Assembly (NCBI GenBank): GCA_963815135.1
Contig: CAWFFO010000001.1
Coordinates: 248,001 to 312,000 of the forward strand
From: CAIWTU01 sp963815135
GTDB taxonomy: Bacteria > Desulfobacterota > Desulfuromonadia > Geobacterales > Geobacteraceae
Length of the DNA stretch: 64,000 bases
Direction of reading: 5' to 3'
In this document: in pieces, positions 9,827 to 17,178 of the stretch
Position numbering within the stretch: the first letter of the stretch is position 1
How the letters are laid out: each line of letters starts with the position of its first letter
Translations under genes and position numbers: made by a program
The notes under the pieces: model-generated
Databases searched by the model: none
The model's input: only the letters and a program-made list of their open reading frames with translations
Told to the model about the DNA's origin: nothing

Positions 9827-11698
9827 ATGTGCGGGATTGCCGGTTTTATAAGATCCTGCGCGCCTCAGGCCGACAAAAGGACCTTGAAAAGGATGGGAGA
9901 GGTCATTTTTCATCGAGGTCCGGATGCGGGCGGGGAATATCTGGATGAATGGATCGGCCTGGCACACCGCCGGCTCAGTATTATAGATCTTTCTCCCGAC
10001 GGCAACCAGCCGATGTTTTCCAATGATGGCCGATATGTAATAGTCTTCAATGGCGAGATATATAATTTCTCCGTGTTACGTGAGAAACTGATAAAAAGCG
10101 GCGTGGTGTTCAGGAGTCGTACTGACACGGAAGTGATCCTTGCCATGTATGCGTCTTTTGGCACGGCATGTCTGCGGGAAATGAACGGCATGTTTGCCTT
10201 TGCCGTCTGGGACAAAGTGGAGAAAAAACTCTTCCTGGCCAGGGATCGGATCGGCAAGAAGCCGCTTTATTATCTCCATTGCGGATCCGACCGCCTTGCT
10301 TTTGCCTCGGAGATCAAGTCGCTGCTGCAACTGCCGGGCGTACAGCGGGAAATCGAACCAACGGCAATTGCAGATTTTCTCAAGTACCTGTATATCCCCG
10401 CACCAAAAACGATATTCAAAGGGATATACAAGCTCCTCCCGGGATATTGCCTTGAATTGCGGGTCGGTAGTGAGCCCGTGATCGACCAGTACTGGGATGT
10501 GGAGTTCTCCGGGCGAGCTGACGTATCCTTGGAAGATGCCGCCGAAGAACTGGCAGCCCTTATCCGTGAGTGTACTGCCTGCCGAATGATTGCCGATGTG
10601 CCTCTCGGGGCCTTTCTCAGCGGAGGAATCGACTCGAGCGCGGTCGTTGCACTCATGGCGCAGGCATCCGCGGGAAGGGTGAAGACATGTTCTATCGGTT
10701 TCCCCGACAAAAGGCACGACGAGACAATGTATGCACGGGAAATCGCCAATCTATTTAATACTGAACATACAGAATATACCGTTCGGGAGGACTTGGCCGG
10801 AACGGTGTCCGTCCTGCCGAAATATTTTGACGAGCCTTTCGCCGACTCATCTGCCGTACCGACCTTTCATGTCTCCCGACTGGCCCGCCGCAAGGTGACC
10901 GTGGCATTGGCCGGGGACGGCGGCGACGAAAACTTCGGCGGTTATGAAAAATACACCAAAGACAGCTGGGAGGACAATGCCCGGAAATATATGCCGGTGC
11001 CTTTGCTCGATCTATTTGGACGGATTGCACGAGCCCGTTCCGGCATCATTATGCGAAAGTTCCGCACATTGGTTGACGGAGCGCTTGCCGATCCGGCCCG
11101 GGCATATTACTGGACAAATACATTTATCGGGGACGGCGAACTCAATGCTTTGCTTGCTGAAGGCATCAGGTCGGATATCAACGGTTACGATGCCGCCTGG
11201 CATACAACGCGGTACTGGAACAAGATCCGTGGCGCCGACCATGTTGCCTGTATGTTGTACACAGATGTAAAGTCATTTCTCCCCGGTGATATCCTGGTCA
11301 AGGTCGATCGCATGAGCATGGCCCACTCCCTGGAAGTACGGGCGCCTCTTCTTGACCATCGCATAATTGAGTTCGCGGCGAATCTACCGAGTCGCTGGAA
11401 AATTAAAGGTGGCAGCAAGAAATACATTTTGAAAAAAGCATTCAGACATGTTCTGCCTGATGGCATTCTGAAGCGGAGGAAGCACGGATTTACAGTCCCT
11501 CTTGACGAATGGTTCCGGAATGACCTTCATTCTTTAACCGAAATCAGTCTTATTCGGGATACCGACATGAACAATTACTTTGACCCGGCAACAATCCGGG
11601 GTATCTGGCGGGAACATCAGGACGGCAGGAGGAATCATGGAACTCTTCTATGGAGCCTGCTCTCTTTTGCTCTATGGCACAGGGAATACATGATATAG
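9827..11698 (+). CDS. Asparagine-synthase-type amidotransferase (XrtA-associated)
   Basis: Glutamine-dependent amidotransferase resembling AsnB and the exosortase A-associated amidotransferase family (TIGR03108 type); it probably amidates a uronic acid or another EPS substituent rather than making free asparagine. Cys2 (MCGIAGF) is the glutaminase nucleophile, followed by HRGPDAGG and the ammonia-side FNGEIYN. The synthetase domain has the PP-loop AFLSGGIDSSAVVAL and ALAGDGGDENFGGY. Length of 623 aa is standard. Its ATG directly abuts the TAA of the double GT. A second homologue lies at 22785-24770. Confidence 0.92.
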   Translation: MCGIAGFIRSCAPQADKRTLKRMGEVIFHRGPDAGGEYLDEWIGLAHRRLSIIDLSPDGNQPMFSNDGRYVIVFNGEIYNFSVLREKLIKSGVVFRSRTDTEVILAMYASFGTACLREMNGMFAFAVWDKVEKKLFLARDRIGKKPLYYLHCGSDRLAFASEIKSLLQLPGVQREIEPTAIADFLKYLYIPAPKTIFKGIYKLLPGYCLELRVGSEPVIDQYWDVEFSGRADVSLEDAAEELAALIRECTACRMIADVPLGAFLSGGIDSSAVVALMAQASAGRVKTCSIGFPDKRHDETMYAREIANLFNTEHTEYTVREDLAGTVSVLPKYFDEPFADSSAVPTFHVSRLARRKVTVALAGDGGDENFGGYEKYTKDSWEDNARKYMPVPLLDLFGRIARARSGIIMRKFRTLVDGALADPARAYYWTNTFIGDGELNALLAEGIRSDINGYDAAWHTTRYWNKIRGADHVACMLYTDVKSFLPGDILVKVDRMSMAHSLEVRAPLLDHRIIEFAANLPSRWKIKGGSKKYILKKAFRHVLPDGILKRRKHGFTVPLDEWFRNDLHSLTEISLIRDTDMNNYFDPATIRGIWREHQDGRRNHGTLLWSLLSFALWHREYMI

Positions 11699-11740
11699 GC
11701 CGAAAATGATCAAACAGATAATAATAAACAGTATAAGGAT

Positions 11741-13264
11741 ATGGCCATGAAGTTTGCTTCCGCAAGAGTTCTTCTGGTTTATCCACCTTCCCGCACTCAA
11801 TTGCATTTTCAGTGTCCTTCGGGACTTCTCATGCTGGGTGCGGAACTGGAAAATGCGGGCCACGAGGTTTTTCTCCTTGATGCCAATGCCGCACTAAACA
11901 GGAGGAATTCAGAAGAAATTGCCAGCATTGCCGAAGAACTCAAACCGGACGTCATAGGTATGACCATCCTGACCCCCATGGTCAGGGAGGCTTACAGGCT
12001 GGCAGGTCTTCTCAAGGGGACCGGAGCCAGAATGCTGGCGGGGGGACCACATGCGACGATTCTTCCCGAAGAGCCGCTTTTGCACGGGTTCGACGCGACC
12101 GTAGTGGGTGAGGGCGAGGCAACAATTACGGAAGCGGTTCAGGCGCTGATGGGCTATATGCCATCGGAAGACGTTAAGGGATGGGTATACCTCGATTCAG
12201 AGGGAAAACCGAAGCATGCGCCGGCACGGGCTCTTATCGCGGACCTCGACTCTCTTCCCCTGCCGGCCCGCCATCTTGTCGATCCGTCGGATTACGGTCC
12301 TGCGGACAGTACGACCCTGCATTCGAATATATTCAGTTCGCGGGGGTGTCCCGCCCGATGCACCTACTGTGCCGGATCCCTGTTCGGCAAGAAGTTCAGA
12401 TTCAGGTCTGCGGAAAGTGTGCTGGATGAGATATTCCATCTGAACCGTACTTATGGAACCACCAGTTTTCATTTTGTCGATGATGCAATGACAATGGACC
12501 ACAAGCGCATCGGGCTTATCTGCGAGGGATTGAAACGGAGCGGGTTGAACCTGACCTGGAGCATGATGACGCGGATCGATACTGTAAATGATGAACTGCT
12601 CAAGCTCATTGCGGTGGCGGGATGCATCCGGATCGATTACGGAATTGAAAGCGGCCATCCGGAAACGCTTCGAAGAATACACAAGCCTCACACTGTCGAA
12701 ACGGTTAGAAAACTCGTACCTTTGACCGCCAGTTACGGGATCAGTTCAAATGTATTTTTTATCCTTGGCTTCCCATGGGAAGATACGGCGTCTCTTGAAG
12801 AGACACATAATTTGATGAAAGAGCTGAAACCGTACGTTGAATGTTTTCACCCCGCCATAGCATCCATATTAATTCCTTTTCCGGGCACGGAAATTTATGA
12901 AAGTTATAAAGATAAATACTTACTGGAAAACTGGTGGCTCAGTGAAGAACGCAATTACGACGCTCCGAAACCGGGCCTGCATTCATATTTTCATAACAGG
13001 ATTTTCCCTCTGGGTGCGGTGCTGGATGCGGATTTTTTCCACTATCCCGAATCAGTGAAAACAAAGATCTACGACATATTCAGATTCATGCATCTGCATG
13101 AACAGGGTAAGAGGGGACTTGTTTACAGGCTTATCCAAGGGATTTTGCTCGATTTTTCAAAAATTCTGGACAGGTTGTCGCCGGATCTGGAAAGAAGGGC
13201 ATTCGCTCTTTTATTGAAAACGATCGAACTGGCAAAGCTTTCACCCGGCAGAAGCGTAGATTAA
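11741..13264 (+). CDS. B12-binding radical SAM protein
   Basis: Radical SAM enzyme with an N-terminal cobalamin-binding-like domain (about 1-150, VLLVYPPSR, GGPHATILPEE, VVGEGEATI) and a radical SAM core with the 4Fe-4S motif SRGCPARCTYC at about residue 200. Family members methylate or rearrange unreactive carbons; the substrate is probably a sugar or lipid-linked intermediate of the EPS, which is inference from context. The C-terminal 120 residues are helical and unassigned. Two in-frame ATGs (11741 and 11747) are both possible; AAGGAT sits very close to the first and better spaced for the second. Confidence 0.9.
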   Translation: MAMKFASARVLLVYPPSRTQLHFQCPSGLLMLGAELENAGHEVFLLDANAALNRRNSEEIASIAEELKPDVIGMTILTPMVREAYRLAGLLKGTGARMLAGGPHATILPEEPLLHGFDATVVGEGEATITEAVQALMGYMPSEDVKGWVYLDSEGKPKHAPARALIADLDSLPLPARHLVDPSDYGPADSTTLHSNIFSSRGCPARCTYCAGSLFGKKFRFRSAESVLDEIFHLNRTYGTTSFHFVDDAMTMDHKRIGLICEGLKRSGLNLTWSMMTRIDTVNDELLKLIAVAGCIRIDYGIESGHPETLRRIHKPHTVETVRKLVPLTASYGISSNVFFILGFPWEDTASLEETHNLMKELKPYVECFHPAIASILIPFPGTEIYESYKDKYLLENWWLSEERNYDAPKPGLHSYFHNRIFPLGAVLDADFFHYPESVKTKIYDIFRFMHLHEQGKRGLVYRLIQGILLDFSKILDRLSPDLERRAFALLLKTIELAKLSPGRSVD

Positions 13265-13312
13265 GTTAAGGTTTATAAATCAAGCGTTCTCTTGCTATCA
13301 GGGAAAACCGAA

Positions 13313-13672
13313 ATGATGTTCTCAAGCATTTCAGATGCAAGCAGTCTCGCGGGTTTACCGCTGAAATATAAATTGCGAATCCGTTTCCTGTTTTTTGCTT
13401 TTCTCCCTGGAACGCTGTTAATCGGCGATGTGTGCATGGGAAGCTTTGCCGGGACTGACAGAGCTTCCGTCAAGGTGGTTAATGAAGATGAAATGCGAAA
13501 TTGCGTTTTCCACCTCAAAAGCTTCGGGAACAGGACATCATGGAAAAAGCAGTGGGCTGCAGCGAACTGGTTAAAGGGGAAACTGGAAAAGCTGGAATTG
13601 GCGGTCCATATCCAGTGTTATTCATTCGCGGCCCTGGCGGATACGCGGAACTGTGGGGAATTGCATGAATGA
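13313..13672 (+). pseudogene. Possible truncated secreted M28-peptidase-like fragment
   Basis: A short open frame with a hydrophobic signal-like segment (FLFFAFLPGTLLIGDVC) followed by CVFHLKSFGNRTSWKKQWA and LKGKLEKLEL. That second part resembles the N-terminal region of M28 aminopeptidase-like proteins, which should continue for 300 or more residues; here it stops. AGGGA lies 8 nt before the ATG at 13313 (the frame is open from 13292). It overlaps the next gene by 8 nt. Either a decayed remnant or an unrelated small exported protein; the resemblance is by eye only. Confidence 0.35.
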
Positions 13673-14216
13673 TACGAATAACCCCGGTGACGGTTGTCAA
13701 CTCCAGGTGGTTTACGAGTCCGGAGGGGCGCCATCTTTGTACGACAAGGTCCGGAGCAATTTCATGAGGATTAAAAGTGCGCTAAGACGGAGAATTCCTA
13801 CTTTTCGGACCGGCTTCGCTCAAGATGCCGGCAAAGACCCCTCCTTTGAATCCGGAAGTAGCGTATCCGGACCCGGAGGGAAGCAGAGGCGGCCATGCCT
13901 TACATTCAAACCTGGTGATTTCGTGGAAGTCCTTTCCATGGACGAAATCAGATCAACACTCGATGCTTATGGCAAGTGCGGCGGCCTTGCTTTCATGCCG
14001 GGAATGGGAAGATTCGCCGGAAAAAGGTTTACGGTATTGAAAGGCGTCAGGACAATGTTTGATGAAAGAGCATGGAAGATGGTCAAGTTGAAGGGAACCT
14101 ACATCTTGAGTGACGTAATCTGTGACGGAAGGGACATGTTTGACAAAGAGGGATGCGACCGTTGCTGTTTTTATTTCTGGAAAGAGCGGTGGCTTCGTAA
14201 AGTGGAAAAACCGTGA
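13665..14216 (+). CDS. Conserved small cysteine-rich protein of unknown function
   Basis: A 183-residue protein whose C-terminal 110 residues look like a conserved family often seen near biosynthetic amidotransferases. The pattern is FKPGDFVEVLSMDEIRSTLD, then GGLAFMPGMGRFAGKRFTV, a CDG triplet, then CDRCCFYFWKERWLRKV. The paired Cys and the WKE.WL tail suggest a metal or cofactor site, but no function is known to me. The N-terminal 70 residues are low-complexity and basic. The ATG at 13665 is chosen because GGGG lies 6 nt upstream. The last 4 nt overlap the GTG of the next gene (GTGA), so the two are probably translated together. Confidence 0.75.
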   Translation: MNDTNNPGDGCQLQVVYESGGAPSLYDKVRSNFMRIKSALRRRIPTFRTGFAQDAGKDPSFESGSSVSGPGGKQRRPCLTFKPGDFVEVLSMDEIRSTLDAYGKCGGLAFMPGMGRFAGKRFTVLKGVRTMFDERAWKMVKLKGTYILSDVICDGRDMFDKEGCDRCCFYFWKERWLRKVEKP

Positions 14217-15352
14217 AGAGCCATTGCTTGTGCAATAGTGCTGATGTAAGCATAGTTACCGACCTCGATGCCGCTTACGGCCTGGAACTGGAATGGGACG
14301 AACTGCTTGACGCTTCTGATTGTAAAGATGTCACCTATTCGTTTCGTTGGTATGCCAACTGGCTGCGAAGTTTCGCAGGTAAAGGGTTTGCAAGAATTGT
14401 TACGGCAAGGGAAGGAGGGCGGCTGACATCAATTCTTCCCCTGATCGAGGGAGAATTCCAGTTCAGGAATTGCAGGGTGAAAGCCCTCCGTTCATTGACG
14501 AACCTGCACAGCGCAAGATACGACATGATATCCGCCCCCGGATGTGAGAGAAACCTTGGAGACTGTCTCGACAAAGCTTTCGAGAAATCAGGAGCTGATC
14601 TGATTGTTCTGAATCTCGTGCCGGAAGGATCATCGATCATCAGAAATCTGGCCGGGACATGCAATGGCAGGCGCAAACGGTTTCTCATTCGCACGCAGTA
14701 CGAGAACCGTCTTGTCGTGAAACAGAATAGTTTCCCGCTTTTCTATGGTTCACTTTCCTCGAAGTTCAGGAAAAACGTCAACGCGGCCGAGAGAAAGGCC
14801 ACTGCAAGGGGGGAATTGAGGCTTCTCAGTCCGGAAAATGAGGAAATGCTTGAAAACATACTTGAACGGGGATTCAACATCGAGGCATCGGGGTGGAAAG
14901 GGGAACAGGGAAGCGCCATTGCCCAGGCGCCTCAAACCAGGTCATTTTATGAAAATATCGCTCGTGACTTTCTAAAAACAGGCTGGCTGTATCTTTACTT
15001 GCTGGAGAACGGAGGGAAAGATATCGCATTCTATTTCTGTGTCGGTAACTACGGGGTTATTAGGGCCTTGAAAATCGGAATCAGCCGTGAGCATTCCGGA
15101 ATCGGGCCTGGAATGCTTATAACGAAGAAAGTGCTGGAGGATCTGCACAAGTGCGAAAAAATCAATACCTGGGATTTCTGTGGGGGAAGCGCCAGGTGGA
15201 AGCGGGACTGGTCTAATACATCCGAGAAATATCATTCTGTTTACATATTCAGGAACAGTCTCGCCGGGAAAATTCTGCACGCAGGCGCTCGTTTTTGCAG
15301 CCGGTTGAAACGCGACCATTTTACGGGCGACGGTTCCGGAGCAAATGATTAA
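14213..15352 (+). CDS. GNAT-fold acyltransferase (CelD/BcsL-like)
   Basis: Cytoplasmic acyltransferase of the FemAB-like GNAT group (PF13480 type) found in EPS loci. The diagnostic part is the mid-protein LSSKFRKNVNAAERKATARGEL, which binds the acyl donor, followed by YFCVGNYGVIRALKIGISREH and WDFCGGSARWKRDWS near the end, the usual FDF.G....K..W signature. Starts at GTG in a GTGA overlap with the gene before it. Probably transfers an acyl or aminoacyl group onto an amino sugar of the EPS precursor; the substrate is inferred from context only. Confidence 0.8.
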   Translation: MKSHCLCNSADVSIVTDLDAAYGLELEWDELLDASDCKDVTYSFRWYANWLRSFAGKGFARIVTAREGGRLTSILPLIEGEFQFRNCRVKALRSLTNLHSARYDMISAPGCERNLGDCLDKAFEKSGADLIVLNLVPEGSSIIRNLAGTCNGRRKRFLIRTQYENRLVVKQNSFPLFYGSLSSKFRKNVNAAERKATARGELRLLSPENEEMLENILERGFNIEASGWKGEQGSAIAQAPQTRSFYENIARDFLKTGWLYLYLLENGGKDIAFYFCVGNYGVIRALKIGISREHSGIGPGMLITKKVLEDLHKCEKINTWDFCGGSARWKRDWSNTSEKYHSVYIFRNSLAGKILHAGARFCSRLKRDHFTGDGSGAND

Positions 15353-15393
15353 ACAGCAGTTATCATAAAACAGCGGGATAAACGGCATACAAC

Positions 15394-17178
15394 ATGTTTG
15401 AAAATATCAGGCACGATATCGACAGATTCGGCAGCGGGAATCTTTCACTGCGGACGCTGGCCGCCGGACTTCTGTCCCAGGGCTTCCAGGCGATCCTGGT
15501 TTATCGTTTCTTTAACTGGTGCTTCAGGAAGGGAATCCCCGCGCAACCGCTCCGCTTCTTCTGCGAGAGGTGCATCGAAATTACGACCGGCATTTCAATT
15601 CCTGCCTGCTGCAGGATCGGTAAAGGTATTCGCATCCACCATTTCGGCGGCATCATATTTCATCCGACCACAGAGATAGGTGAGAACTGCACCCTTTACC
15701 ATGGCGTTACCATCGGCGATCGGGGAGGAACGGGCGGCGCGGCAAGCATAGGCAACAATGTCCTGATCGGGGCGGGAGCAAAGATAATCGGGGAAATTTC
15801 AATAGGTGACCACTGCATTGTCGGTGCGAATGCAGTCGTTACCAGGGATATGCCGCCGAATACCGTGGCTGTTGGATCTCCATGCCAGTTAAGACCGCGT
15901 AAAGATGAAATTCCGTCTGAATCTTCACGTATCCCTTATCCTGAAAGGATTGCGAATAAAACCATACCACGTGTCATGGATCTCCGGGGCACCTACAAGG
16001 GTGGAGGGGGGCCGGACAAAACGGTTCTCAACTCTGCGGCACAGCATGATCCCGAAAGGGCCCATGTCCTTGTCACTTACATAAGGCAGCCCGATGACGA
16101 CGAATTCCAGATACCGCTTATGGCTAAAAAGCTGGGGATAAATTACGTCGATGTCACGGATGGAAGTTTTATCGATTACTCGTGTCTGAAAAAGCTGAAA
16201 AGGATTCTGGTCGAAAACGAACTGGATGTCGTTCATGCCCATGACGACAAGACTCTGCTCTACGCCTTGCTTCTCAGGTTCATGAAGCCCCGACTTCGGA
16301 TCATGTACACCTGCCATTCCCATGCCGTTTATGGGAGGGAGGCTTTTGTCTCCAGTAAGGATTTCTGGATGTTCAAGGTCCGGCAGCGGGTACAGGTATT
16401 CCTTATGAAAAGATATATGAAGCCGGTTATCACTGTTTCGCACGAAACCAAAGAACGGCTGGTCGCAAACGGGTTGTCGGAAAACGGTGTTGATGTGGTG
16501 CACAACGGGATAGATCTCTCCATCTGGCATCGTGAGGGAGCCCGGCAGGTCCTGCGCGAAGAGTTGCACATACCGCCGGAAGATTTTCTCGTCGGTACCG
16601 TCGCCCGCATTACCTACGACAAGGATCTTCCCACTTTCTACAATGTGGCGGAGCAGGTGGCGGCCCGGGTGCCGAACGTCACCTTCGTAATCGTCGGCGA
16701 CGGCTACGGGAATGAACTTGAAATGGCCAGAAAAGATGTGTCGAGGAGGGGTTTGGCCGGAGTAATTATCTTCACCGGACACAGAAACGATCTCCGCGAT
16801 GTTTACGCTGCGTTCGATGTGTTTCTCATTACTTCTCTGACCGAGGGGATGCCCAACACACTCCTTGAGGCGATGGCCATGTCGGTGCCCTCGGTTTCGA
16901 CTTCGGTCGGCGGGATTCCGGAGCTTCTGGAAAACGGCAGCTGCGGATTCCTTGCTCCGGTCGGGGATGCCCGCGGGTTGGCATTGCATGTGGAAAACCT
17001 GCTCCTGAACGGAGAGTTGAGAAGAAAGTGCGGGGAGTCTTGCAGGGAGAGGGTTGAGAAGCATTTTTCCTTCGCCCGCCGAGTGAGGCTGATGGAGGAT
17101 TATTATGACTGGTTCGCTGGTCTGGCGCCGCTGCCGGGCCAGGAATGTCTGAAAGGAAAACAGTTACAGGATGCTTGA
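15394..17178 (+). CDS. Serine O-acetyltransferase-like / glycosyltransferase family 4 fusion
   Basis: Two enzymes in one 594-residue chain. The N-terminal ~180 residues are a CysE-like left-handed beta-helix acetyltransferase (hexapeptide repeats around RIGKGIRIHHFGGIIFHPTT, HGVTIGDRGG, VVTRDMPPNTVAVGSPCQL). Residues about 215-580 form a GT4 glycosyltransferase: VDVVHAHDDKTLLYALL-like acceptor half, VVHNGIDLSIW, VGTVARITYDKDLPTF and the EX7E donor motif in LTEGMPNTLLEAMAMSVPSV. An acidic/glycine linker (about 180-215) joins them. The arrangement suggests acetylation coupled to sugar transfer. The stop overlaps the ATG of the next gene by 8 nt. Confidence 0.87.
   Translation: MFENIRHDIDRFGSGNLSLRTLAAGLLSQGFQAILVYRFFNWCFRKGIPAQPLRFFCERCIEITTGISIPACCRIGKGIRIHHFGGIIFHPTTEIGENCTLYHGVTIGDRGGTGGAASIGNNVLIGAGAKIIGEISIGDHCIVGANAVVTRDMPPNTVAVGSPCQLRPRKDEIPSESSRIPYPERIANKTIPRVMDLRGTYKGGGGPDKTVLNSAAQHDPERAHVLVTYIRQPDDDEFQIPLMAKKLGINYVDVTDGSFIDYSCLKKLKRILVENELDVVHAHDDKTLLYALLLRFMKPRLRIMYTCHSHAVYGREAFVSSKDFWMFKVRQRVQVFLMKRYMKPVITVSHETKERLVANGLSENGVDVVHNGIDLSIWHREGARQVLREELHIPPEDFLVGTVARITYDKDLPTFYNVAEQVAARVPNVTFVIVGDGYGNELEMARKDVSRRGLAGVIIFTGHRNDLRDVYAAFDVFLITSLTEGMPNTLLEAMAMSVPSVSTSVGGIPELLENGSCGFLAPVGDARGLALHVENLLLNGELRRKCGESCRERVEKHFSFARRVRLMEDYYDWFAGLAPLPGQECLKGKQLQDA

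Noticed and set aside
15925..17064. 379-codon open frame on the - strand
   Set aside because: Lies opposite the GT4 half of the fusion gene, has no protein-family features, and the + strand product is clear.
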